Source: an uncultured Robinsoniella sp. (lineage in GTDB: Bacteria > Bacillota > Clostridia > Lachnospirales > Lachnospiraceae). Taken from it: DNA of 64,000 nucleotides. Under the pieces are notes generated by a model. The model was not told the origin of the DNA. It saw only the letters and a program-made list of their open reading frames with translations, and did not search any database. Both the position numbers and the translations under genes were made by a program. The DNA lies in the NCBI GenBank assembly GCA_900540475.1, contig UQGG01000019.1, forward strand, positions 62,001 through 126,000, in the 5' to 3' direction. This document shows positions 35,722 to 44,811 of the stretch, piece after piece; position 1 is the stretch's first letter, and each line of letters starts with the position of its first letter.

Positions 35722-35815
35722 GAGTCTCCTCGTTTATCGGTCTTTTGCGTGTTTATAAAATGTTTCTGTTTTATTATAGCGCTTTCATTCATGGAAGAGA
35801 AGCAGTTTTTAGAAT

Positions 35816-35977
35816 AAACTTCAGTTACTGTTCAGACCGTGCCGTGCACTTGGCTGCACGGGGCGGAGCCAATAAAGTGGCGGCATTCGGGCATCTGCCC
35901 CTCGCCAAAGGCGACTTTAGATGGGCAGATGCTGTTACTGTGAGCATCCGAAGGATGTGAACAGTAACAAACTTCAG
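35816..35977. mobile_element. MITE-like element with 11-bp terminal inverted repeats and 9-bp flanking duplication
   Basis: The 9-mer AAACTTCAG occurs at 35816-35824 and again at 35969-35977, directly flanking a 144-bp block. The block ends in inverted repeats: GTTACTGTTCA (35824-35834) and TGAACAGTAAC (35958-35968). Inside are hairpins CGTGCA/TGCACG (35841-35860), GCATCTGCCC/GGGCAGATGC (35891-35932) around CTCGCC/GGCGA, and GTTACTGT/ACAGTAAC (35934-35968) around CATCC/GGATG. It is much more GC-rich than its surroundings and has no open frame. Inverted ends plus flanking duplication are the signature of a non-autonomous transposon. The element sits in the gap upstream of rqcH. Confidence 0.75.
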
Positions 35978-36006
35978 CCAGACTTAAGCTGCAGTTTCAA
36001 TTTCTC

Positions 36007-36035
36007 TGGATTTTCCCCTTTTTATCTGATATACT
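36007..36035 (+). promoter_or_regulatory. promoter of rqcH
   Basis: TGGATT (36007-36012), 17 bp, TATACT (36030-36035) with TG at the extended -10 position. About 51 bp before the start codon and only 30 bp past the MITE-like element. Confidence 0.55.
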
Positions 36036-36085
36036 AAAGCGTGTCTGACATTGGATATATGCAGCACAAAAGGAGGATCTCAAAC

Positions 36086-37822
36086 ATGGCTTTAGATGGA
36101 ATTGTAATTGCCAATATGGTCAGGGAATTAAACGATACCATATGCGGCGGTAAAATTAACAAAATTGCACAGCCGGAAAATGACGAGCTGATGCTTACCA
36201 TAAAAAACCAAAAAACTCAATACCGCCTGCTGATTTCTGCAGGTGCCAGCCTGCCCCTTATTTACCTGACCCAGGTAAACAAGCCCAGTCCCATGACTGC
36301 GCCGAATTTCTGCATGCTGCTTCGAAAACATATCGGCAGCGGCAAGATACTGCGGATTTATCAGCCCGGACTGGAACGTATCATTAATTTTGAAATAGAA
36401 CATTTAAATGAATTAGGTGATGTATGCAGAAAAACCCTTGTTGTGGAAATCATGGGGAAACACAGCAATATTATTTTCTGCAGCGAAGATGGCATGATTA
36501 TTGACAGTATCAAACACGTTTCCCTGCAAATGAGTTCTGTTAGAGAAGTACTGCCGGGGCGGACTTACTTTATCCCGGAGACCCAGCATAAATGGAATCC
36601 ACTGGAGGTATCTGCCGAAACTTTCGTAACGGAGATATCCGCAAAGCCAATGGCACTGGCAAAAGCTCTCTATACCACCTTCACAGGTATCAGTCCCCTG
36701 ACGGCAGAAGAAGTATGCCACCGCGCATCCCTGGAATCTGCCCAGAGTGCAAACAGCTTCAGTGAAATGGAATTAACCCATTTATACCGTATTTTTTCCT
36801 TTATTATGGAAGATGTTAAAAACGGCAATTTCACTCCCAATATTATTTTCCAGGGTGAAGAACCAGTGGACTTTTCCAGTATCCAGCTGACCCAATATGA
36901 AGATAAGACCACGATGGCTTACCCCACAATCTCAGAAGTGCTGGAGAATTACTATGCCGTCAAAAATACGATAACACGTATCCGGCAGAAGTCTTCGGAT
37001 CTCAGAAGAATTGTTCAGACCGCACTGGAACGGAACCGAAAAAAATACGACTTGCAGCTGAAACAGCTTAAGGATACTGAAAAACGTGACAAGCATAAGG
37101 TGTATGGCGAACTGATTAACACCTATGGATATAATCTGGAACCTGGCGCCAAGAAATTAGAGGCACTCAATTATTATACCAATGAGATGATCTCGATTCC
37201 TCTGGATCCAACCTTAACCCCACAGGAAAATGCAAAAAAGAATTTTGATAAATATAATAAATTAAAGCGTACATACGAAGCTCTTACGGACCTGATTGAA
37301 GAAACACAGGATGAAATCACACATCTGGAGTCCATCAGTACTTCTCTGGACATTGCTCTGTCGGAAGAAGACCTGGTTCAGGTAAAAGAAGAGCTGATGG
37401 ATTACGGTTATATCAAGCGCAAGTATACCGGCAAAAAAGTAAAGATCACTTCCAAGCCCTTTCACTACCTGTCAAGCGATGGCTACCACATGTACGTTGG
37501 TAAAAACAATTTCCAGAATGACGAATTAACATTTAAAATTGCAACCGGAAATGACTGGTGGTTCCACGCCAAAGGAGCTCCAGGCTCCCACGTCATTGTA
37601 AAAGCAAACAACGAAGAACTTCCGGACCGCACTTTTGAAGAAGCAGCAAGGCTGGCAGCTTATTATTCCAAAAACCGCAATGCAGAAAAAGTAGAAATTG
37701 ATTATATAGAAAAGAAACATGTGAAAAAAACCAATGGCGGAAAACCAGGATTTGTTATTTACCATACAAATTATTCTATGGTGATTGATTCCAACATTTC
37801 AGGTATTCAACAAATTTCATAA
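36086..37822 (+). CDS. rqcH: Rqc2/RqcH-type NFACT protein
   Basis: A 578-residue NFACT protein: N-terminal MALDGIVIANMVRELND and RPxxxP-like TAPNFCMLLRKHIGSGKIL, central coiled coil (~290-430), C-terminal NFACT-R (DUF814) domain with NDWWFHAKGAPGSHVIV and NYSMVI. In Firmicutes RqcH binds obstructed large ribosomal subunits and adds C-terminal alanine tails that mark the nascent chain for degradation; older annotation is fibronectin-binding protein. The frame opens at 36041, but AAAGGAGGATCTCAAAC precedes the ATG at 36086. Confidence 0.94.
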   Translation: MALDGIVIANMVRELNDTICGGKINKIAQPENDELMLTIKNQKTQYRLLISAGASLPLIYLTQVNKPSPMTAPNFCMLLRKHIGSGKILRIYQPGLERIINFEIEHLNELGDVCRKTLVVEIMGKHSNIIFCSEDGMIIDSIKHVSLQMSSVREVLPGRTYFIPETQHKWNPLEVSAETFVTEISAKPMALAKALYTTFTGISPLTAEEVCHRASLESAQSANSFSEMELTHLYRIFSFIMEDVKNGNFTPNIIFQGEEPVDFSSIQLTQYEDKTTMAYPTISEVLENYYAVKNTITRIRQKSSDLRRIVQTALERNRKKYDLQLKQLKDTEKRDKHKVYGELINTYGYNLEPGAKKLEALNYYTNEMISIPLDPTLTPQENAKKNFDKYNKLKRTYEALTDLIEETQDEITHLESISTSLDIALSEEDLVQVKEELMDYGYIKRKYTGKKVKITSKPFHYLSSDGYHMYVGKNNFQNDELTFKIATGNDWWFHAKGAPGSHVIVKANNEELPDRTFEEAARLAAYYSKNRNAEKVEIDYIEKKHVKKTNGGKPGFVIYHTNYSMVIDSNISGIQQIS

Positions 37823-37862
37823 TTTGACAACTTTAGTCAAAGAGTTAGCTGAAGTGTTTCAT

Positions 37863-37910
37863 AAAAAAAGTTATTGCATTGCCCATATCGGCAACACAAT
37901 AACTTTTTTT
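37863..37910. terminator. bidirectional terminator between rqcH and the ABC transporter operon
   Basis: AAAAAAAGTTATTG and CAATAACTTTTTTT arms, 13-14 bp perfect, between converging genes, with T-tracts on both strands. Confidence 0.85.
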
Positions 37911-37933
37911 ACACCCATTATTGGATCAACATG

Positions 37934-38677
37934 CTATAATACTTTACTCAAAAAGCTCTTCAGTCTTTCACTTTTTGGATTACCAAAGAAATCCTTTGGA
38001 TTATTTTCTTCTATGATCTGTCCATCTGCCATAAACAGGATACGGTCGGCAACTTCTTTTGCAAACCCCATTTCGTGGGTTACCACTACCATGGTCATAT
38101 TCTCTCTTGCCAGATCAGCCATAACATTCAGTACTTCTCCAACCATTTCCGGATCAAGTGCCGAGGTTGGTTCATCAAACAGCATCACATCCGGCCTCAT
38201 GCACAGAGAACGGACAATTGCAATACGCTGTTTCTGCCCTCCCGATAACTGGCTTGGATAAGCGCCTGCCCTGTCAGCAAGACCGACCTTTTCTAACAGC
38301 TTCATTGCTTCCTTTTCTGCTTCTTCCTGTGTCTTCTTCTGAAGCTTCATAGGGGCAATTGTCATATTTTTCAAAATTGTCATATGCGGAAAAAGATTAA
38401 AGTGTTGGAACACCATACCCATTTTCTGACGATGTTGATTGATATCTGTTTTAGGGTCCAGAATATCTACACCTTCAAATAAAATGTGACCGGAAGTAGG
38501 TTCCTCCAATCGGTTCAGGCAGCGCAGAAATGTACTTTTACCGGAACCGGACGGTCCCACTACAAATACCACTTCACCGGACCGGATCTCTGTGGATACT
38601 TCCTTTAATGCCTTAAAATCACCGAAGGCTTTTGTAAGATTCTGAACTCGAATTAAAACTTCTCCTCTATCGCTCAC
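37934..38677 (-). CDS. polar amino-acid ABC transporter ATPase
   Basis: About 247 residues, GlnQ/HisP-type ATPase: Walker A GPSGSGKST, the Q-loop MVFQHFNLFPHMT, signature LSGGQKQRIAIVRSL and Walker B VMLFDEPTSALDPEMV. The frame opens at 38698, but a GTG at 38677 has GGAGG 10 nt upstream and is the more likely start; it overlaps the permease stop by 11 bp. It is the last gene of a binding protein - permease - ATPase operon. The substrate is probably glutamine, or another polar or basic amino acid. Confidence 0.92.
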   Translation of the reverse strand: MSDRGEVLIRVQNLTKAFGDFKALKEVSTEIRSGEVVFVVGPSGSGKSTFLRCLNRLEEPTSGHILFEGVDILDPKTDINQHRQKMGMVFQHFNLFPHMTILKNMTIAPMKLQKKTQEEAEKEAMKLLEKVGLADRAGAYPSQLSGGQKQRIAIVRSLCMRPDVMLFDEPTSALDPEMVGEVLNVMADLARENMTMVVVTHEMGFAKEVADRILFMADGQIIEENNPKDFFGNPKSERLKSFLSKVL

Positions 38678-39347
38678 TGTTACGCAGCCTCCTTTCAAGA
38701 CATTTTACCAGATACGTAAAGATCATAACCAATACTAAATAAATTGCAGCCACCGCCAATAGAGGCATGGTCGCAGAATATGTCTGGCTGCGGATAATGT
38801 CTCCGCCTTTTGTTAAATCCTGCAATGCGATATAACCAGCTACCGATGTTTCCTTTAATAATACAATAAATTCATTTGCCAGAGCCGGAAGTACATTCTT
38901 AAATACCTGTGGCAAGATGATATAGACCATAGTCTGGGGATAATTAAATCCCAGGCTTCGACCTGCTTCAAACTGTCCGTTATCAATCGACAGAATTCCT
39001 CCACGGATGATCTCCGCTACATACGCACCTGAATTAATACCAAAAGCAAGGATGGCAACCAGTACCTTGTTAATATCAAAAGCAGCAAAAATAACAAAAT
39101 ACGTAATTAATAACTGTACTACGACTGGCGTTCCACGGATAATGGTCAGGTATACATTACAGATGAAATTTAAGATCTTCAGTTTTCCTGTCTTTTCATA
39201 AGTCGAACGTATTACAGCAACCAGGAATCCCAATAAAATACCGATCAGTACTGCAAATAAAGTAATTTCAAGAGTCGTTAACAATCCGTCTGTAAGGTAT
39301 TTCCAACGGTCATCTTTAATAAAATTCTGATAAAATTTTTCCGCCAT
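38667..39347 (-). CDS. polar amino-acid ABC transporter permease
   Basis: A 226-residue HisM/GlnP-type permease with GLLTTLEITLFAVLIGILLG, the EAA-loop segment EAGRSLGFNYPQTMVYIILPQ and five hydrophobic segments. AAGGAAGATAAGTT precedes the ATG. It lies between the binding protein (18-bp gap) and the ATPase. Confidence 0.93.
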   Translation of the reverse strand: MAEKFYQNFIKDDRWKYLTDGLLTTLEITLFAVLIGILLGFLVAVIRSTYEKTGKLKILNFICNVYLTIIRGTPVVVQLLITYFVIFAAFDINKVLVAILAFGINSGAYVAEIIRGGILSIDNGQFEAGRSLGFNYPQTMVYIILPQVFKNVLPALANEFIVLLKETSVAGYIALQDLTKGGDIIRSQTYSATMPLLAVAAIYLVLVMIFTYLVKCLERRLRNSER

Positions 39348-39365
39348 AACTTATCTTCCTTTGTT

Positions 39366-40175
39366 TTATTGTGCCTTAATATATTTATCCAGGATCTTCT
39401 GAAGTTCTCCTGAGGATTTCAGATCTTCCAGTGCTGTATTTACTTTTTTCAGCAAGTCTTCATTATCTTTCTTAATTGCAATTGCATATTCTTCTTCTGT
39501 ATATGCTTCGTCTAACATTTTGATGCCTTCGTTCTGCTCAACAAACACTTTTGCCGGCTCACGGTCAATAATAACTGCATCGATTTTCCCCTGGGTCATT
39601 GCCTGTACTGCTTCAAAACCTTTGTTATATCTTTCTACCGTAGCATCCTTGATATCCCCTGCATACTGATCTCCGGTTGTTCCAAGCTGAACACCGACTT
39701 TCTTTCCTTCCAGGTCATTGGGGGATGTAATCGGACTGTCTTCTTTTACAATAACTACCTGCGTAGCTGTTGTATAAGGATCTGAGAAATTAACATTCAT
39801 GAGACGATCCTCTGTTACGGTAAGTCCTGCAAGCCCAACATCAGCTTTTCCAGCATCTACTGCAACAATTATAGAATCAAATGCCATATCTTCAACTTTT
39901 AATTCCATTCCCATACTTTTTGCAATCGCTTCACCAATTTCCACATCAATACCAACTACGTTATCTCCTTCGCGGTATTCATAGGGAGGAAACTCAGCAT
40001 TAGTAGCCATTACTAACGTACCGCCAGCTGCTTCTGTGCCTGCTGCCTCTGCTCCTGCTTCTTTTGTTTCTCCAGCTGCCGCTGTTGTTTTTTCCGTTTC
40101 TGCTCCTTTGCTTCCACACCCCGCAAGTGATAAAACCAGGGTCGCAGCAAGTGCAGTTACAATCATCTTCTTCAT
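39366..40175 (-). CDS. amino-acid ABC transporter substrate-binding lipoprotein
   Basis: A 269-residue family 3 solute-binding protein. The lipobox is LSLAGC with Cys20, followed by an Ala/Glu/Thr-rich linker (~21-50). The binding domain has TLVMATNAEFPPYEYREGD, VGIDVEIGEAIAKSMGMEL and KVGVQLGTTGDQYA. The first gene of the transporter operon; AGGAGGATTTTGAT precedes the ATG. It is the ligand receptor on the outer membrane face; the ligand is not readable by eye. Confidence 0.94.
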   Translation of the reverse strand: MKKMIVTALAATLVLSLAGCGSKGAETEKTTAAAGETKEAGAEAAGTEAAGGTLVMATNAEFPPYEYREGDNVVGIDVEIGEAIAKSMGMELKVEDMAFDSIIVAVDAGKADVGLAGLTVTEDRLMNVNFSDPYTTATQVVIVKEDSPITSPNDLEGKKVGVQLGTTGDQYAGDIKDATVERYNKGFEAVQAMTQGKIDAVIIDREPAKVFVEQNEGIKMLDEAYTEEEYAIAIKKDNEDLLKKVNTALEDLKSSGELQKILDKYIKAQ

Positions 40176-40266
40176 ATCAAAATCCTCCTAAATAAAATGT
40201 AAAATAATTCGTAAAAAAAGAAAGACAGATTCAAAAGTTGCCTTCAACTGCTTTCCTACTTACTCA

Positions 40267-40295
40267 AATTTAACACTAAATTTATAGGTTGTCAA
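40267..40295 (-). promoter_or_regulatory. promoter of the amino-acid ABC transporter operon
   Basis: On the minus strand TTGACA (40295-40290), 17 bp, TAAATT (40272-40267), ~90 bp before the binding-protein gene. No riboswitch is evident in the leader. Confidence 0.6.
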
Positions 40296-40354
40296 CAGTT
40301 TCGTGCATATAATTGTAAAATTAGTTATATTCATGCATAGGTATGGTACATAGC

Positions 40355-40389
40355 AAAAAATGACAGCCATAGTTCCCTATGACTGTCAC
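40355..40389 (-). terminator. terminator of leuS
   Basis: On the minus strand GACAG, CATAG, 4-base loop, CTATG, CTGTC, then ATTTTTTGC; 7 bp past the leuS stop. Confidence 0.8.
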
Positions 40390-40396
40390 ATACCTT

Positions 40397-42808
40397 TTAT
40401 TTCTGCACAATATTAATAATTTTCTTTGGCACATAAATTTCTTTTACAATTGTACCTGTCAGCTTATCTGCAACTGCTTCTTTTCCTGCCGCAATCGCAT
40501 CTTCCTTCGAAATCTCAGCCGGAACACTGATAACTATTTTTGTTTTACCATTTATCTGTACCGGGACTTCAATCTCGTCATCCTTCATCGCATCTTCATC
40601 ATGCTCTGGCCACTGGTTCTTGAATACGGAACCACTGTTTCCTAACTGTTCCCACAGCTCTTCGCTCAAATGGGGTGCAAATGGGGAAAGCAGAATCACT
40701 GCAGTCTCTAATGTCTCCTGATCGATGCCGCCTTCTTTTTTCGCTAAGTCGATCATCTTGTTGTTGTATTCCATAAATCCGGAAATTACCGTATTTAAGT
40801 TGAAGCTTTCCAGACGCTGGGTAATATCATGAACCATTCGATGGCGGATCTTAATCATCTCTTTGGATGCAGCCACTTTTTTATCCTTATTATCAATTAC
40901 CAGATTCCAGAAACGGTTGATAAACCGGTATACTCCATCGATACCTCTGTCATCCCACTCGGCGTCTAATTCCGGCGGTCCTACGAAAAGTTCGTACATT
41001 CTCAGGGAATCACATCCATAATCACTTACCAAATCATCCGGAGATACCACATTTCCTTTTGATTTACTCATCTTAATACCGTTTTTACCGGTAATCATAC
41101 CCTGATTAAACAGTTTTGTAAATGGTTCATCAAAATCTACAACTCCAATATCGTTTAAGAACTTGGTATAGAATCTGGAATACAGTAAGTGAAGAACTGC
41201 ATGCTCTACGCCGCCGATATACATATCAACCGGTAAGAGTTTATCTGCTTTTTCTTTGGAAACCAGTTCTTCATTATTATGGCTGTCTACATAACGCAGG
41301 AAATACCAGGAAGAACCAGCCCACTGAGGCATTGTATTGGTTTCTCTTTTTGCAGGTGCTCCACATACCGGACATGTGGTATTTACCCACTCATCAATTG
41401 CTGCAAGCGGTGATTCTCCGGTACCTGTCGGCTGATAGCTTTCTACCTCAGGCAGAGTAAGCGGAAGCTGGTCTTCCGGAACCGGAACTGTACCACAATG
41501 ATCACAGTGAATGATTGGAATCGGTTCTCCCCAGTAACGCTGTCTTGAAAATACCCAGTCACGCAGTTTATAGTTCGTAGTCACCTTGCCGATGCCTCTG
41601 GCTTCCAGACGTGATGGCAGGTCGCGTTTCGCATCCAGACTGCTCATTCCGTTAAATTCACCGGAATTAATCATGATGCCCGGTTCTGTATAAGCTTCTG
41701 TCATATTTTCAATTTCTTTACCGTCTTTGGCAATGACCTGTACAATCGGAATATCAAATTTTGTCGCAAACTCAAAATCACGGTCATCATGTGCCGGTAC
41801 ACACATAATCGCTCCTGTACCATAATCAGCAAGTACATAATCGGATAACCAGATTGGTACCTTTGCACCGTTGATTGGATTAATTGCATAACTTCCGGTA
41901 AATACACCTGTTTTTTCTTTATCCTGTAACCTGTCAACAGAGGATTTCATGGAAGCTTTGAAGATATAATCTTCTACTTCTGCTCTGGTTGCATCCACTG
42001 CCAGTTCTTTCGCCATGGCATGTTCCGGAGCAAGCACCATAAATGTTGCACCGTAAAGGGTATCCGGTCTGGTTGTATAAACGGTAATCGCTTTGTCCGT
42101 TCCTTCTACCTTAAAATCAACCTCAGCACCATGGCTTTTGCCGATCCAGTCAGACTGCATCTTTTTCACCTTTTCCGGCCAATCCAGTTTATCCAGATCT
42201 GACAACAGACGATCTGCATATGCAGTAATCTTCAGCATCCACTGTCTTAAATTTTTCTTGGTAACCGGCGTACCACAGCGCTCACATGCACCATTTACAA
42301 CTTCTTCGTTAGCAAGTCCTGTCTTACAGGAAGGGCACCAATTGATTGGGAATTCTTTTTCATATGCCAAACCAGCCTTGAACATTTTTACAAATATCCA
42401 TTGTGTCCATTTATAGAAATTAGGATCGGTTGTATTTACTTCCATATCCCAATCATAAATTGCTGCAATTTCATTAATCTGACGCTTGATGTTTGATACA
42501 TTCTCCGCTGTAGATTTAGCAGGATGCACGCCCATCTTTATTGCATAGTTTTCAGCCGGAAGTCCGAAAGCATCCCAGCCCATGGGATGAATCAGGTAAT
42601 ATCCCTGAAGCATCTTATATCTGCTCCAGACATCAGAGATAACATATCCTCTCCAGTGTCCTACATGAAGTCCGTTTCCTGATGGATATGGGAACATATC
42701 CAGACAATAATATTTTGGTTTCTTGCCATCATTCACATTTACCGGGTCAGCTTCCCAGTTCTTACGCCATTTTTGTTCAACCGCCTTATGATTATAAGGT
42801 ACTGCCAT
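40397..42808 (-). CDS. leuS: leucyl-tRNA synthetase
   Basis: An 803-residue class I synthetase. HIGH-type motif FPYPSGNGLHVGHWRGYVIS (~37-56), editing CP1 domain with VYTTRPDTLYGATFMVLAPEH, and KMSKS in GMITGKNGIKMSKSKGNVVSP. The zinc-finger-like cysteines in INWCPSCKTGLANEEVV and the ACERCGTPV segment are intact. AGGAGGAATGAAC precedes the ATG. It is controlled by a T-box leader directly upstream. Confidence 0.98.
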   Translation of the reverse strand: MAVPYNHKAVEQKWRKNWEADPVNVNDGKKPKYYCLDMFPYPSGNGLHVGHWRGYVISDVWSRYKMLQGYYLIHPMGWDAFGLPAENYAIKMGVHPAKSTAENVSNIKRQINEIAAIYDWDMEVNTTDPNFYKWTQWIFVKMFKAGLAYEKEFPINWCPSCKTGLANEEVVNGACERCGTPVTKKNLRQWMLKITAYADRLLSDLDKLDWPEKVKKMQSDWIGKSHGAEVDFKVEGTDKAITVYTTRPDTLYGATFMVLAPEHAMAKELAVDATRAEVEDYIFKASMKSSVDRLQDKEKTGVFTGSYAINPINGAKVPIWLSDYVLADYGTGAIMCVPAHDDRDFEFATKFDIPIVQVIAKDGKEIENMTEAYTEPGIMINSGEFNGMSSLDAKRDLPSRLEARGIGKVTTNYKLRDWVFSRQRYWGEPIPIIHCDHCGTVPVPEDQLPLTLPEVESYQPTGTGESPLAAIDEWVNTTCPVCGAPAKRETNTMPQWAGSSWYFLRYVDSHNNEELVSKEKADKLLPVDMYIGGVEHAVLHLLYSRFYTKFLNDIGVVDFDEPFTKLFNQGMITGKNGIKMSKSKGNVVSPDDLVSDYGCDSLRMYELFVGPPELDAEWDDRGIDGVYRFINRFWNLVIDNKDKKVAASKEMIKIRHRMVHDITQRLESFNLNTVISGFMEYNNKMIDLAKKEGGIDQETLETAVILLSPFAPHLSEELWEQLGNSGSVFKNQWPEHDEDAMKDDEIEVPVQINGKTKIVISVPAEISKEDAIAAGKEAVADKLTGTIVKEIYVPKKIINIVQK

Positions 42809-42825
42809 TGTTCATTCCTCCTAAA

Positions 42826-43074
42826 TAAAAATAGCCCTCTCGTCTTCTTATAGAGACGAAAGGGCTTTACTTTCCGTGGTACCACTCTAATTCATCCTGA
42901 TAGGATGCACTCATTTATTCTATAACGGGAATTCCCGCCTTAATCTACTGATTTCAATTAAGGAACTCCGAGGCGAGTTGGGAGTTTTATCGTTACTGCC
43001 TCGCACCATCCGGCAGCTCTCTGAAACGCAAGTACTCTTAATACTCCTCATCACAGTTTTTGTCATATCGACTA
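42826..43074 (-). promoter_or_regulatory. T-box riboswitch of leuS (leucine)
   Basis: The conserved T-box core is at 42893-42874 on the minus strand (GAATTAGAGTGGTACCACGG). A terminator hairpin with AGCCCTTTCGTCTC / GACGAGAGGGCT arms follows (42868-42830) and ends in ATTTTTA just before the leuS ribosome binding site. Upstream lies a long stem I with an AGTACTTGCG-type distal part. CTC at 42984-42982, in AAAACTCCCAAC, is the likely specifier codon and fits leucine. The T-box senses uncharged tRNA-Leu and opens transcription into leuS. Confidence 0.93.
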
Positions 43075-43080
43075 ACTGTT

Positions 43081-43109
43081 ATTCTAACCATTTATCCAGC
43101 ATTTGTCAA
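43081..43109 (-). promoter_or_regulatory. promoter of leuS and its T-box leader
   Basis: On the minus strand TTGACA (43109-43104), 17 bp, TAGAAT (43086-43081). Confidence 0.8.
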
Positions 43110-43135
43110 GGTATAACAAAAAACAATTATCAGCA

Positions 43136-44290
43136 TTATTTCCGTGCAACCATGATAACCACTTTAACAGAGTCGAATTCGGTGTATCCAAGCTCCTGAT
43201 TGTAAGAGAATTGTGTATCAACCAAGCTATATTCTCCACGTGAATAAGTATCTATTATATGAAATACATTTTTATTTAAGCCTACGCATTTTCCATTTTT
43301 ATAGTAAAAAGTAAGGGTGTCAAACATTAATCTATGTTCCTTACTCTGATTTAATACTGTGATTTTTACAGGACTAGCCCACCTGTTCTGGATTATCTCT
43401 GTTTTTTCTATAACCAGTTCAGTTTTTCTGTCTTTATCTCCATATTCCGGTTTTTGTATAGTAAAATCGTATTTATCGTAAGCAGCCTCGGGTTTCTTAA
43501 AATAAAAATATGTATCTGTTCCAGCCTGTACCCCATTTACCAAATCCAATACCGATTTTACTTTTACTCCCTGGGCATCGTAAAAATTCATATAAATAAT
43601 CACATTGCCCAGATTTCTTCCGCTTATATTTTTCATCTTTAATGCAAAAGAATCAGGTGCTTCAATAACCTCTTCTTTTCGTAAAAAAGATTCCCATTCT
43701 TCTTTTTTACCAGTATTGTTCCCGGTATTACTGCCCCCATTATCTGGTTTGGGATTATTTGGGGTTTGAACCGTTACTCTGCATTTTTTCGTAATTCCAT
43801 TCTGCTTTGCACTGATTATTACAGTCCCGCTTTTCTTGGCACTGATTTTTCCTTTGCTTACCCCTGCAACTGCGCTATTGCCAGATGACCAGACAATCCT
43901 GCCTGTACCTCCGGACATTTTTAAGGTATATGACTGACCTGTTTTCAATGTAAGAGATGATCTGTTCAGCTTTGGATTTACAACGATTACCTTACATTGA
44001 TACTTCTTGTTACCAATTTTTCCAGTAACAATTGCCTTTCCTGCTTTAACTGCTTTTACCCTGGCTCTCGTCCCGGTTTTCGTAAGCTTTTTCACAGAAA
44101 CTGCTTTCCTTGAAACAGACCAGCTTACCTTTTTCTTCGTACCCGTTATTTTTAAATCATATGTCTTGCCAATGCCTAACGTTACTGATGATTTGTTTAT
44201 TTTTGTTTTCGCCTCTGCTGAAACCGATATCTGTAAAGCAGCTATCAGAACCACAAATAAAATAATCCTTAAAATACTTTTCTTTTTCAT
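43136..44290 (-). CDS. exported Ig-like (Big_2-type) domain protein
   Basis: 384 residues. Signal peptide (~1-27, LRIILFVVLIAALQISVSA, probable cleavage after SAEA). Two Big_2-like units follow: ~28-105 (KSSVTLGIGKTYDLKITG, AVKAGKAIVTGKI) and ~107-175 (SLTLKTGQSYTLKMSGG, ISAKKSGTVIISAKQ). A Pro/Asn/Gly linker (~180-200) leads to a C-terminal beta-rich domain (~205-384) that looks like a DUF5780/FxLYD-type module (ALKMKNISGRNLGNVIIYMNF). The Ig units resemble those of the partial gene at 1-1150. No sortase motif is present, so it is probably secreted or wall-associated by other means. Confidence 0.82.
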   Translation of the reverse strand: MKKKSILRIILFVVLIAALQISVSAEAKTKINKSSVTLGIGKTYDLKITGTKKKVSWSVSRKAVSVKKLTKTGTRARVKAVKAGKAIVTGKIGNKKYQCKVIVVNPKLNRSSLTLKTGQSYTLKMSGGTGRIVWSSGNSAVAGVSKGKISAKKSGTVIISAKQNGITKKCRVTVQTPNNPKPDNGGSNTGNNTGKKEEWESFLRKEEVIEAPDSFALKMKNISGRNLGNVIIYMNFYDAQGVKVKSVLDLVNGVQAGTDTYFYFKKPEAAYDKYDFTIQKPEYGDKDRKTELVIEKTEIIQNRWASPVKITVLNQSKEHRLMFDTLTFYYKNGKCVGLNKNVFHIIDTYSRGEYSLVDTQFSYNQELGYTEFDSVKVVIMVARK

Positions 44291-44811
44291 AATTGCCCTT
44301 TCCCTCCGCGGTGTTTCATATAATGATAACCTGCTTTTCTCTATATTGCTGATTCTATAAATGTACTAGTTGCTCTTTTATACTTTTTCTAAGACCCCAC
44401 AGCATATTTTAAAATTACTTTCTGATAGCCATGTGACACATCTTAAATGAACTTTAGAGCGTAACGATAGAGAATCCCAATTTCTCACAGTCACAAAACA
44501 TTACATCCGCTTTTACTTTTTTTAATTATACTGTAAAAAAATGACATTAGTATTTAAAATGTATTAAAATGCTGTTTTTCCTGCACCAGAGCGTATTTTG
44601 TTTAATATCAGCTGACAATTCAGTAGAAAAAAGTATTCTATTCTTTAATATTAGAACATGTTAATACCCGTAGAATTTTAGAGTATACGTAAAAAGAGCC
44701 AGAATTAGGGTTCACCTCTGATTCTGGCTCTTTCAATATACTGGTATTATTGGATACTAACTCATTGTATACACATTTACAAGATTCTTACTATTCTTTA
44801 ATGTTATTAAA
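44291..44811. other. intergenic stretch between Ig-like gene and CRISPR array
   Basis: AT-rich, no supported coding frame. It holds the hairpin at 44691-44735, and its right edge may contain repeat remnants too decayed to call (for example CTTACTATTCTTTAAT near 44790-44806). Confidence 0.5.
44691..44735 (-). terminator. terminator downstream of the CRISPR array
   Basis: A perfect 13-bp stem (AAAGAGCCAGAAT / ATTCTGGCTCTTT) with a 15-base loop. On the minus strand it is followed by TTTACG within a five-T run. It lies ~75 bp past the trailer end of the array in its direction of transcription. Confidence 0.65.
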
